A DNA stretch of 51,680 bases, taken from positions 516 to 52,195 of the forward strand of contig DMXM01000007.1 in assembly GCA_003482905.1 (NCBI GenBank). The letters are read 5' to 3'. Origin of the DNA: Elusimicrobiota bacterium. Its GTDB lineage: Bacteria; Elusimicrobiota; Elusimicrobia; Elusimicrobiales; UBA9959. Both the position numbers and the translations under genes were made by a program. Numbering within the stretch: position 1 is the first letter of the stretch; each line of letters starts with the position of its first letter. This document shows positions 23,342 to 30,712 of this stretch, one piece after another. The notes under the pieces are model-generated. The model had not been told where the DNA came from and searched no databases. It was given only the letters and a program-made list of their open reading frames with translations.

Positions 23342-24276
23342 TATACGCGCCCCCGCGAGTTCTTCCACAGCAGCCACATAAAAAAAGGCGCCCCGGCCAG
23401 CGCCATTATAACCCCGGCCGGCACTTCGGAAGGAGAGAACATGGAGCGCCCGGCGGCGTCGGCGGCGGTCAGCAGCGCGGCGCCGCCGATAGCCGCGGCC
23501 GGCGCCAGTACGCGGGCCGAAGGCCCGGTAAACCGCCGCATTATATGCGGCGTCATCAAGCCGACAAAACCTATAGTCCCGCCCATGGCCACCGCCGCCG
23601 AAGTGGCCGCGCAGGCGAGCCCGAAGAACACCAGGCGCTCCCGCTCCGGGTCTGCCCCCAGGTGGTAGGCCTTCTCCGCCCCCAGGCTCATGGCGTCGAG
23701 AGCCCGCCAGCGCGCGCCCGAAAAAACCAGCGCGGCCAGGATTACCGTTCCCGATATCGCCAGCACCCCCGGCTCCACGGCGTAAAGCCCGCCCAGCACA
23801 AAATTGAGAAGCGAGAACGAGCGCTCCCGCGCGGCGCTGAGGGTCAGCATCACCACGGCCGACAGAAAGGCGCTGACGGCCACGCCGGCCAGCACCAGCG
23901 CCGCGTCGGACAGTCTGCCCGCTGCGCGCGCCAGCCAGTAGGAAAGGAAAGTGGCACCGAACGCCCCCGCAAAAACAGCCAGGAAAAATACCGGAGAGGT
24001 GCGCTCTATCCCAGCGAGAAAACAGAAAACCGCGGCCGCCGTGGCCCCGGAGGAAGTGCCTAATATATACGGGTCGGAGAGCGGGTTCTTCAGCACGCCC
24101 TGGAACAGCGCGCCGGCTAACCCCAGCCCGGCGCCCACGGTGAGTGCCGCCAGCGTGCGCGGCAGCCGCAGGTTAATGATAATATCCGGCGACAAGCCTG
24201 CCGGCCCGGCCGCCAGCGAGAACAGGCAGGCCGCGGCCAGCACGCAGAACAGCAGGATCAATTTACTTTTCGGCAT
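23341..24276 (-). CDS. btuC: FecCD-family permease for vitamin B12
   Basis: This 311-residue, roughly 10-TM permease has landmarks LRLPRTLAALTVGAGLGLAGALFQG, NPLSDPYILGTSSGA and GTIGFVGLMTPHIMRR (cytoplasmic coupling helix), all typical of BtuC/FecD. It overlaps btuF by 14 nt and btuD by 1 nt, so the three are co-translated. The riboswitch upstream of btuF gives the substrate assignment as cobalamin. Confidence 0.92.
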   Translation of the reverse strand: MPKSKLILLFCVLAAACLFSLAAGPAGLSPDIIINLRLPRTLAALTVGAGLGLAGALFQGVLKNPLSDPYILGTSSGATAAAVFCFLAGIERTSPVFFLAVFAGAFGATFLSYWLARAAGRLSDAALVLAGVAVSAFLSAVVMLTLSAARERSFSLLNFVLGGLYAVEPGVLAISGTVILAALVFSGARWRALDAMSLGAEKAYHLGADPERERLVFFGLACAATSAAVAMGGTIGFVGLMTPHIMRRFTGPSARVLAPAAAIGGAALLTAADAAGRSMFSPSEVPAGVIMALAGAPFFMWLLWKNSRGRV

Positions 24277-25060
24277 ACAGGAGGTTCTTCAGCTTTTTTA
24301 TCTCCTCAAAAAGACGCGGGCCGGGCCGGGAGAAAGCGTCGCGGTCCAGGCCGGTTATAATTCTTCCGGCTTTTACCGCGGCAAGCCCCCCCGCCATGGG
24401 GCGGGCCAGGAATTCCTCCTTAGCGCCTGAAAGCAGTATTACGGCTTGCGGGTCCAGCAGCAGCACTTCTTCCCAGGAGGCCTGGAAATAGCCGCGGTTT
24501 TCACCGCCGAATATATTCTTGCCGCCCGCAAGCATAATGGCGTCCGACAGGAATGAATGCCCGCCGGCGGTCCAGCCGCCGCTGTCGGCCTCTATATAAA
24601 CTTTCACCGGAGCCGCCGGCGCGGCGGCCGGCAGCAGGGCTTTCAGCGAACGTATAAGGCCCTCGCCTTGCGCCTTGCGCCCGAGTTCCGCGGCTATAAG
24701 CCGTATTGAGGCGAAGATATCCGCCGCGCTCTTTTCCTCGGGCAGCCGCACCACCTTCACGCCCATTGCGGAAAGCTGCTTAGAAGAGGAGGCCCCGGCC
24801 CAGGCCCCGGCAAAAACCACGTCGGGCTTGAGTGCGTAGACCTTTTCCACGTTGGGGCGCAGGTAATCCCCGGCCTTTTCTATCCCGGCCGTCTCCGCCG
24901 GCCAGTTGCAGAAATTGGACACCCCCACCAGCTCGCCCCCGGCCCCCAGCGCGAAGATTATCTCTGTATAGGAAGGCATAAGGGAGACAACGCGTTTGGC
25001 GCTAGCCGGCAAGGACAATGAGCAGAGGAGGAACGGGACAATAACGGCGGTTATTCTCAT
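24263..25060 (-). CDS. btuF: Periplasmic cobalamin-binding protein BtuF
   Basis: This 265-residue protein from ATG 25060 has a signal peptide at residues 1-21 (ITAVIVPFLLCSLSLPASA) followed by RVVSLMPSYTEIIFALGAGGELVGVSNFCNWPAE, the usual N-terminus of BtuF-like proteins, and a second lobe around WTAGGHSFLSDAIMLAGGKNIF. A longer reading frame starting at 25126 runs through the riboswitch terminator and is rejected. The ribosome-binding site GGAGAAGG lies within the terminator hairpin, so the riboswitch may affect translation as well as transcription. Confidence 0.9.
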   Translation of the reverse strand: MRITAVIVPFLLCSLSLPASAKRVVSLMPSYTEIIFALGAGGELVGVSNFCNWPAETAGIEKAGDYLRPNVEKVYALKPDVVFAGAWAGASSSKQLSAMGVKVVRLPEEKSAADIFASIRLIAAELGRKAQGEGLIRSLKALLPAAAPAAPVKVYIEADSGGWTAGGHSFLSDAIMLAGGKNIFGGENRGYFQASWEEVLLLDPQAVILLSGAKEEFLARPMAGGLAAVKAGRIITGLDRDAFSRPGPRLFEEIKKLKNLLYAEK

Positions 25061-25091
25061 AATAAAAAAGCCCTTCTCCAAAGAAAAGGGC
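25061..25091 (-). terminator. Riboswitch-linked intrinsic terminator abutting the btuF start codon
   Basis: On the minus strand GCCCTTTTC-TTTG-GAGAAGGGC is followed by TTTTTTATT and then the ATG of btuF. The 3' arm contains the GGAGAAGG ribosome-binding site. Formation of this hairpin would stop transcription just before the coding sequence, the standard OFF state of a cobalamin riboswitch. Confidence 0.85.
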
Positions 25092-25099
25092 TTGAACTT

Positions 25100-25236
25100 T
25101 TCCCTCGGAGCCCCTGACATTTCCATCAGGGTTCGCAGTAGACCGGGCTTAACCTTGCGGCATCACCGTTGCGGGGCAGCCGGGGATTTTCACCCCGTTC
25201 CTTCTGCGTACCAACTTACATTATGCCATTAAGGCG
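25100..25236 (-). promoter_or_regulatory. Cobalamin riboswitch
   Basis: The minus-strand sequence carries conserved cobalamin-element phrases: GGGGTGAAAATCCCCGGCTG, CCCGCAACGGTGA and AAGCCCGGTCTACTGCGAACC, plus the hairpin CCCTGA...TCAGGG (25111-25131). It lies in the leader of btuFCD, directly before an intrinsic terminator. It should repress the operon when adenosylcobalamin is abundant. Exact ends are approximate. Confidence 0.93.
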
Positions 25237-25249
25237 CGGCCCGGGCAAA

Positions 25250-25447
25250 TCAGCTGGCGGCCTGCCCTTTGTATATCCTTATAAGGCTTAGCGCCGAGGC
25301 TATCAGGACGGGGCTGGAGACGAACCAGATCTTTAAAAGGCGCACATCCCCTGACAAGGCCGCGCAGATAAGGCATGAATAGAGCCAATAGCCCAAAAAA
25401 GCCAGAACAGGCAGGCTCTCTATGAATTTATTGTTTTCGTTCGGCAT
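25250..25447 (-). CDS. Small two-TM membrane protein
   Basis: This 65-residue protein (MPNENNKFIESLPVLAFLGY...) has two hydrophobic helices, about 12-31 and 39-58, linked by GDVRLLKIW. No family recognised. It starts 1 nt after the stop of the DUF422 carotenoid protein and is the last gene of that long operon, directly before the cobalamin riboswitch. Translational coupling suggests a subunit or helper of its membrane-enzyme neighbours. Confidence 0.65.
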   Translation of the reverse strand: MPNENNKFIESLPVLAFLGYWLYSCLICAALSGDVRLLKIWFVSSPVLIASALSLIRIYKGQAAS

Positions 25448-25448
25448 A

Positions 25449-26291
25449 CTATATCCCCCAGATAGTGAGATTAATCGGCGGCGAGACGTACTTCATGGCC
25501 ACCGCGCCGTAAGCCATAAGCACCACGAGCATCCCCACCTTGTAAAGCAGCAGCGTCAGGAAGAACATGACGGTCCCCTTGCCGGTACCCCATTTCTCCA
25601 GGATGCGCGGGAGTTTGTCGAAGGCGATGGCGAAAAGGAATATCAGCAGGAACCAGCCCATAAAATTGGAAAGCGGGATGGAGAACACCTTTATGGTCTC
25701 GTTGGAGATCCATTTCCAGGACTGCCACATGGGACTGACCTGCACCGGGTCCATCCACAGGTCGAAGCTCATGGCCAGAAAGCCGCCCAGGGCCGCCCTG
25801 AGCATTAGTGAGCTGCGCGGGATGAGCACGCCCACTATATGCACGCAGGCATACGCTATGAAGTACCAGCCGAGGCAGATCACCATGGGCATCTCCCCCC
25901 ACCAGAAAAAAGCGCGGGTAAAGTAATAGGTGCCGGTGACCCCGTCGAGATTATGGGAGAACCAGGAGAACAGCTGGTACCGGCCCATAAGCACCCAGAC
26001 GTTCTCCGCCAGCCCGGTAAAGAAGAAGGACCCGCCCAGGAACATCATAGCCTTGTAGAGACCGGTGGTTCTATAGGCGTGGTAAAAGCACAACGCAGCC
26101 ATGCTTATGGGGATAAGGTCCAGCAGGAACATAGCGGGGTAGCTGGTGAAGTTTATGCCCTCGTTGGACGGCACGTCCAGCACCCAGGGGAACGCATGGT
26201 GCAATATCGACGAGAACAGGACGACGGCCCCCAGCACCGCGGCGATGGTCCAGACCACGCGTTTTTCAGACTCTGTAATTTCTATAGCCAT
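25449..26291 (-). CDS. CruF/DUF422-family carotenoid biosynthesis membrane protein
   Basis: A 280-residue protein with about eight TM helices. The C-terminal part has the DUF422/CruF pattern: FDLWMDPVQVSPMWQSWKW, then VFSIPLSNFMGWFLL, plus an earlier FFWWGEMPMVICLGWYF. Characterised relatives are carotenoid 1',2'-hydratase CruF and haloarchaeal bisanhydrobacterioruberin hydratase. They act on membrane-embedded carotenoid ends, so a carotenoid hydratase-like function is likely here, though desaturation or chain-length steps cannot be judged. A perfect GGAGGAACATCGG precedes ATG 26291. It sits between the FadL-like and small membrane genes. Confidence 0.75.
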   Translation of the reverse strand: MAIEITESEKRVVWTIAAVLGAVVLFSSILHHAFPWVLDVPSNEGINFTSYPAMFLLDLIPISMAALCFYHAYRTTGLYKAMMFLGGSFFFTGLAENVWVLMGRYQLFSWFSHNLDGVTGTYYFTRAFFWWGEMPMVICLGWYFIAYACVHIVGVLIPRSSLMLRAALGGFLAMSFDLWMDPVQVSPMWQSWKWISNETIKVFSIPLSNFMGWFLLIFLFAIAFDKLPRILEKWGTGKGTVMFFLTLLLYKVGMLVVLMAYGAVAMKYVSPPINLTIWGI

Positions 26292-26308
26292 CCGATGTTC
26301 CTCCAGGA

Positions 26309-27568
26309 TCAGAACCTGTATTTTATTTCGCTCATCACGTACCAGCCGCGCACCGAGTAATCCACCCCGCTGGAGGTGCGCCTGCCGGAACCGGCCAGCG
26401 CGCCGAGGGTCGCTTCTATCGGCGACCAGGTCCTTGAGACGGCGGCCGAAATGCGGTGCATAGGCACGTCTATGGCCGTTGAAAAGTCCACGCTGTGCTT
26501 GTCTATGGCCCAGGTGTCAAAGGCGTAGCCGCCCATCACCTCCGTTTTATCGTCAAGCCTTTTAATCGCCCCCAGGCGGAACTTCACGGAATTGAACCAG
26601 TGGTAGGCGTTGGCACGATTGCCCAAAAGGATGCCTGGGGTGTCGTATGTCATCCGGCTGGAAAAGCCTTTCCACCAAGCCTGGGCGATGTCGCAGGTGA
26701 CCTTCAGGTCCTTGCTGGCCTGCCAGGCCACACCCAGCCCCGAAGTTGCGGGGTGATGCACCGGGTAGGTAAAATCGCTCTTTTCCGAAAGTAAGCCATT
26801 CGTAAGATACGCCCGCTCATCGCCTTTAAGCACTATCTTCGCGCCGCTGCGCAGCACCGCGCCGGCCGTCCAGCTGTCGTTTATCCGGTAGGTCAGGCCG
26901 CCAATCCCTTCCACGCCGGTCCCGTGCGCCGCGGATTTGTTTTTTTGCGTCCCCATCCCGGGGAGGGCGGCGCCCCAGGTTATTTCCGACTCGGAATTTA
27001 AAGAAGCGTATATGGCGTTGGCGCCCAGACCGACGGATAGATCATCCGTGACTTTCCCGGCATACGACACGTTCGCCACGCCAAGAATGACACTGCCTTT
27101 GTAATCCAGCGAAGTGGCCACAAGGTTGGCGGGATTGGTGTCTTTAAAATCCGACCCCTGCAGCAGCGGAGTATACACACCGGCGGCTATGGCGCTTCTG
27201 CCGTTAAGGGGCACAACCGTTCCCAAAGAGCCTATCACAAAACCGGAAGAAGCCCTGGTCTTGTCGAAATCCGCGCCGGGGACGCTGAAAGAGTCGCCGT
27301 CCTTGGTGTACTGCTTTCCGGCGCGCAGCTCCAGGCCGGCCTGCTTCTCACCGGCTGCGACAAGCCCCGCCGGGTTCCAGTATATGCCGGTCCAGTCGCC
27401 GGCGTCGGCTATAACCGCGCCGCCCCTGGCTATCGCGCGCGCCCCTATCCCGTCAAATTCATAACCGGAAGCCGCGGCCCCGGGTGCGAGGACGCCGCCA
27501 AAAAAGCCGGAAACGATAATTCCGGCGCTCAAAGACACCAAACATTTCCCTAAAGTTGCGTTTTTCAC
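26309..27568 (-). CDS. OmpP1/FadL-family outer-membrane transport protein
   Basis: This 419-residue protein from a GTG at 27568 is preceded by GGAAGGAGAACT. A signal peptide (about 1-33) is followed by GYEFDGIGARAIARGGAVIADAGDWTGIYWNPAGL, the classical FadL N-terminal hatch signature, then alternating amphipathic strands ending in ...WYVMSEIKYRF with terminal Phe, as expected for an outer-membrane barrel. FadL proteins pass long-chain fatty acids and other hydrophobic compounds across the outer membrane. Located 17 nt before the DUF422 gene, it may handle a lipid or isoprenoid linked to that pathway (inference). Confidence 0.88.
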   Translation of the reverse strand: MKNATLGKCLVSLSAGIIVSGFFGGVLAPGAAASGYEFDGIGARAIARGGAVIADAGDWTGIYWNPAGLVAAGEKQAGLELRAGKQYTKDGDSFSVPGADFDKTRASSGFVIGSLGTVVPLNGRSAIAAGVYTPLLQGSDFKDTNPANLVATSLDYKGSVILGVANVSYAGKVTDDLSVGLGANAIYASLNSESEITWGAALPGMGTQKNKSAAHGTGVEGIGGLTYRINDSWTAGAVLRSGAKIVLKGDERAYLTNGLLSEKSDFTYPVHHPATSGLGVAWQASKDLKVTCDIAQAWWKGFSSRMTYDTPGILLGNRANAYHWFNSVKFRLGAIKRLDDKTEVMGGYAFDTWAIDKHSVDFSTAIDVPMHRISAAVSRTWSPIEATLGALAGSGRRTSSGVDYSVRGWYVMSEIKYRF

Positions 27569-27614
27569 AGTTCTCCTTCCGTCAGATGTCAGCAACCTGC
27601 CCTAAAAACCGCGC

Positions 27615-28907
27615 CTAAGCCGGCGGGAATATTGTCCGGACCCACAGCCCCCCGGCCGGAAGATTATGGAACTCGATCACCCCGTCGTTGCGCATAAGCA
27701 GGTCGCGCGTAATGACCAGCCCCACGCCGGTGCCGTCCGTCTTTGTGGTTATGGATTTACGGAAAAGGTTCTTTAAAACCTCCGGCGCCATCCCCGGACC
27801 GTTGTCCGCCATGGAAACTTCCACTTCTTTGTCCACGGCTTTTATCGAGATCTCTATCTGCCTGGCGCCGGCATTGTCGCGCATGGCCTCTACCGCGTTC
27901 CTGATTATATTGAAATAGGCCTGCTGCAGGTCCGCTCTCGAAGCCGACACGGCCAGCTGGAGGTTTTCTGGATAAAGCTTTACGAACTTAACCCCGCGCG
28001 CCTGGGGCGAGAACGACACTATGGCTATCAGCGTGCGCATGAAATCCGCAAGCACTATCACCTCGGCCGGTCCGCCCGACACTCGGCCGAACTGCGTGAT
28101 ACCTTTAAGGGACTCGGACATGCTAAGAACCACGCCGTTGAGATCCCGAAGCATCTCCTGATCTTCCGGATCTTTCGCCTTCATCATTTCCACCTGAATA
28201 TAGCCGGAAATGGACGATATGGGGCCGCGCAGGTCGTGCACTATCCGGTGCGCGAGCACGCCTATCTGCGAATGCGCCTCCAGGTCGCTTAACTTGGTAA
28301 GGATGGCGTGCTTTTCCCTGTTCTCGTCGTCCACCGCCATCCGCAGTTGTTTTATTATCAGCCTGCCGAGGTAGCCGGTTATGATCATAAAAGCGACTAT
28401 GGTAACAACCAGCAGGAGCGCCGTAACCGGGCTGGCGTACACCTTAAGGGCCGCGGCGGAAGCGGGGAGCAATCCCGTTATCTCGCCGGCGATAACGGCA
28501 AGGAACAGGCCCACCGCCACGACGATGCTCATTGATTGCTCAACGCCGTAAGCCGCTTCGGAAATAAGTATGGCGAAGTAGAGAAAAATAAGAGGCGAAG
28601 CTATGCCGCCGGTAAGATGGACGATAAAAGAACTGCCCACCAGGCCGAATACGCTGAGAAACGTTATAAGCGGATAATAGCTTTTTTTAATTCTATCGCA
28701 GAATAAAAAGACAGCCAGATAAAACGCGGACGCGGCCAGCGTATAGTACATCATCCGCCTGTCGAATGGGAAAGACGGCAGGTAATAAAAGACCAGCGTC
28801 ACAAAAAAACAGATGACGGAGGAGAACAGGGCCTGCCGCTTTAGGTATTTCCGGCCCAGTATCCCGGCGTCGAAATGGCTCTCAGCCAGTAGCTTTACCA
28901 TTTTCAA
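27615..28907 (-). CDS. Membrane sensor histidine kinase
   Basis: This 430-residue protein has about six TM helices at residues 25-185, with a loop HLTGGIASPLIFLYFAILISEAAYG, then a linker helix, HisKA-type His224 in LAHRIVHDLRGPISS, and an HATPase with NIIRNAVEAM, ADNGPGM and GTGVGLVITRDLL. It overlaps the upstream cyclase-like paralog by 26 nt and precedes the FadL-like gene by 46 nt, so it belongs to the carotenoid-type operon. No response regulator is adjacent. The sensor region resembles that of the kinase at 41849-43117. A membrane-lipid or redox cue is possible, unproven. Confidence 0.85.
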   Translation of the reverse strand: MKMVKLLAESHFDAGILGRKYLKRQALFSSVICFFVTLVFYYLPSFPFDRRMMYYTLAASAFYLAVFLFCDRIKKSYYPLITFLSVFGLVGSSFIVHLTGGIASPLIFLYFAILISEAAYGVEQSMSIVVAVGLFLAVIAGEITGLLPASAAALKVYASPVTALLLVVTIVAFMIITGYLGRLIIKQLRMAVDDENREKHAILTKLSDLEAHSQIGVLAHRIVHDLRGPISSISGYIQVEMMKAKDPEDQEMLRDLNGVVLSMSESLKGITQFGRVSGGPAEVIVLADFMRTLIAIVSFSPQARGVKFVKLYPENLQLAVSASRADLQQAYFNIIRNAVEAMRDNAGARQIEISIKAVDKEVEVSMADNGPGMAPEVLKNLFRKSITTKTDGTGVGLVITRDLLMRNDGVIEFHNLPAGGLWVRTIFPPA

Positions 28908-29421
28908 AATCCTTTTCCCAATACCTGATGAACGTGGGCGCTATAAGCAAAAGCAGGGAGTAGCCGAAAGGAACTTCCCAGGGAAGGTTAAATAAAGGGA
29001 TCATGCCCCAATTCCACTGCAGCACGTCCTGGCGGTATTGCCAGACGCCCAGCCTGGCCCCTATCGCCTCCAGCGGCAGGCATATTATTATGCCGCTCAG
29101 CACGTCGAAGCCGAATATCCGCTTGTCGTGAGGGAGAACGCTGGCCTTCTTTAGAAAAACGCGGTAGAGCTTCTCCGAAAGCAGTATCACCAGCGGGAAC
29201 ATAACCATCCAGCCGGTCAGTTCCGCCAGGGGGGCGTCCCGGTAATAGGTTATATAAAAATGGTAGTCCCACATGGGCTCTGTGGAGATCTCCCAGACCA
29301 CGCCCACTATGGCGCTGGCTATCATTTCACCGGTCATATCCCTTTTAAAGAACCGCCTGAACACCCACCACATTACGGGAGCCTGGAGCAGGCCCACTAT
29401 CTCGAGTATTTTAAGCGTCAT
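28882..29421 (-). CDS. Cyclase-like membrane protein, paralog B
   Basis: This 179-residue protein of about five TM helices starts at ATG 29421 within an ATGA overlap with paralog A; the longer frame from 29523 is rejected. It aligns without gaps to the neighbouring 181-residue protein over about 170 residues, sharing GEMIA (31-35), TEP-WDYH (47-54), SE-LY (82-86), DK-IF-FD (99-106), G-W-YR (125-130), WGM (138-140), PWE (147-149), FGY (152-154) and WEK (168-170). The G-x-W-x-Y ... PWE-x-x-FGY half resembles the GHWIW ... PIEEPLLYY segment of the adjacent lycopene cyclase subunit. I recognise no named family. A membrane isoprenoid-modifying role is inference. Confidence 0.7.
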   Translation of the reverse strand: MTLKILEIVGLLQAPVMWWVFRRFFKRDMTGEMIASAIVGVVWEISTEPMWDYHFYITYYRDAPLAELTGWMVMFPLVILLSEKLYRVFLKKASVLPHDKRIFGFDVLSGIIICLPLEAIGARLGVWQYRQDVLQWNWGMIPLFNLPWEVPFGYSLLLLIAPTFIRYWEKDFENGKATG

Positions 29422-29963
29422 TTTCCGGCCCCCGGGACGACCTCGTCGAAGGACTTTTCCCAGGCCCGCACAAAGCCCGGCCCCACCAGCATAAGCAGGC
29501 AGTAGCCGAAAAGCGCTTCCCACGGCATCTGCACTACGGGCACCATTCCCCAGTCCCAGTTAAGCCTGTCGTAACGGTAGGTCCAGATGCCGGCCTTAAC
29601 GCCCAGGGTCTCTATCGGGAAAGCGATGACCACCGCCGCTACCAGGTCGAATATAAATATGGTCTTGTCCCCAGGCTGCACCGCCGTGCGCTTACGAAAG
29701 AAACAATAAAGCCTCTCGGAAACATAGACGACCAGCGTGAACATGATGGCCCAGCTGAAGATTATACCCAGAGGAATGTCTTTATAGAAATTCAGCCGCA
29801 GATGATAATCCCAGAGCGGCTCGGTGGCGAACTCGTTGAATATCCCTATCATGGCGCCGGCGATCATTTCTCCGGCGACATTGCGGCCGGCGAAACGCCT
29901 GAACAGGAACCAGACCAGGGGTATCTGCACGTACATCCAGATCTCGAACAGCGTCAGGGTCAT
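29418..29963 (-). CDS. Cyclase-like membrane protein, paralog A
   Basis: This 181-residue protein has about five TM helices and is a tandem paralog of the next gene. Each half seems to carry a similar motif: E44..TEPLWDYH...DIPL in the first half and E118...GIWTYR...WGMVP...PWEALFGY in the second. The protein may therefore be a fusion of two roughly 90-residue units, as in fused CrtYc-CrtYd lycopene cyclases. Conserved Glu, Asp, His and Trp residues lie at membrane borders. It starts 2 nt after the stop of the upstream cyclase subunit, in the same operon. Function is not established. Confidence 0.7.
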   Translation of the reverse strand: MTLTLFEIWMYVQIPLVWFLFRRFAGRNVAGEMIAGAMIGIFNEFATEPLWDYHLRLNFYKDIPLGIIFSWAIMFTLVVYVSERLYCFFRKRTAVQPGDKTIFIFDLVAAVVIAFPIETLGVKAGIWTYRYDRLNWDWGMVPVVQMPWEALFGYCLLMLVGPGFVRAWEKSFDEVVPGAGK

Positions 29964-29965
29964 AG

Positions 29966-30346
29966 TTAATCCTTTTTGCGCTTTGTAAAATAGCCCTCGA
30001 AGGCGTGCATCAGTATCACCACAAAAAGCGGCGGGAACCAGTAGTAAAGAAGGGGCTCCTCGATGGGGATGCCGAAGATGGTGGGGCCAAGTATGCGGTT
30101 AGGGTTCCAGATCCAATGCCCGCGCGACACCGAGAAGGCCTCGGCGCAGAACATCAGCGCCTCAAAAGTGCCCACCATCGCCAGCGCGGCCTTCCAGTTC
30201 ACCCGCTCCCTGGCCGCTTTGTAGAGCGGGATGACCAGCAGGAAGAAAGGAGCGGCAAGAATGACGCTGGCCGGCCACTTTTTCTGGGCCGTAGCGTCCT
30301 TCTTCTTTCTGTCCTCTTCGCTCAATAGCTCGTCGATATCAGGCAT
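29966..30346 (-). CDS. crtYd: Lycopene cyclase domain subunit (CrtYd-like)
   Basis: This 126-residue protein has a charged N-terminal extension (1-22, MPDIDELLSEEDRKKKDATA) and then three TM helices with the family motif GHWIWNPNRILG...FGIPIEEPLLYYWFPP (residues 76-106). The paired Glu96-Glu97 match the essential acidic residues of CrtYc/CrtYd and CarR-type cyclases. With the overlapping crtYc-like gene it should form a heterodimeric lycopene beta- (or epsilon-) cyclase. The two genes overlap by 8 nt. No carotenoid backbone genes (crtB, crtI, crtE) lie in the window. Confidence 0.82.
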   Translation of the reverse strand: MPDIDELLSEEDRKKKDATAQKKWPASVILAAPFFLLVIPLYKAARERVNWKAALAMVGTFEALMFCAEAFSVSRGHWIWNPNRILGPTIFGIPIEEPLLYYWFPPLFVVILMHAFEGYFTKRKKD

Positions 30347-30659
30347 TTTTTTTAAGGAACTTGCAATAACTCAGATAAATGGCCAGGCAGAAAGGCGTGG
30401 CCCCGAACCAGAAAACGAATTCCTCCACCGGCGCCGCCCCTATCCACAGGCCCAGCAGGCTGTCTATCTTCTCGGAAAAAAACCAGACGTCGAATTTAAG
30501 AAAAAGATATTCCATTATGACGGAGACCACGGCCATGGCCCCGCAGGCCGCCCAGAAGGACTTACGCAGGCCGCCGTCGAATGTTTTGAGGAGGAAAAAA
30601 ATAAATATAAGGGCTGGGACCCAGAAGAGCAGCGAGTAGGTTATCAGGTAGACCGGCAT
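30339..30659 (-). CDS. crtYc: Lycopene cyclase domain subunit (CrtYc-like)
   Basis: A 106-residue protein with three TM helices. LWIGAAPVEEFVFWFGATPF (71-90) contains Glu79-Glu80, the hallmark of lycopene cyclase domain proteins, and the N-terminus MPVYLITYSLLFWVPAL is typical. The start at ATG 30659 is chosen by family length. The GGGGAG sequence is 17 nt upstream, rather far, so a start at a codon further upstream is possible. First gene of the carotenoid-type operon; the gap to the upstream ATPase gene is 53 nt, on the same strand. Confidence 0.8.
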   Translation of the reverse strand: MPVYLITYSLLFWVPALIFIFFLLKTFDGGLRKSFWAACGAMAVVSVIMEYLFLKFDVWFFSEKIDSLLGLWIGAAPVEEFVFWFGATPFCLAIYLSYCKFLKKNA

Positions 30660-30712
30660 GTTGATTTGTATCAATTCTCCCCTTGGTGAAAATGATAGCA
30701 AGTTTTCCCGGT

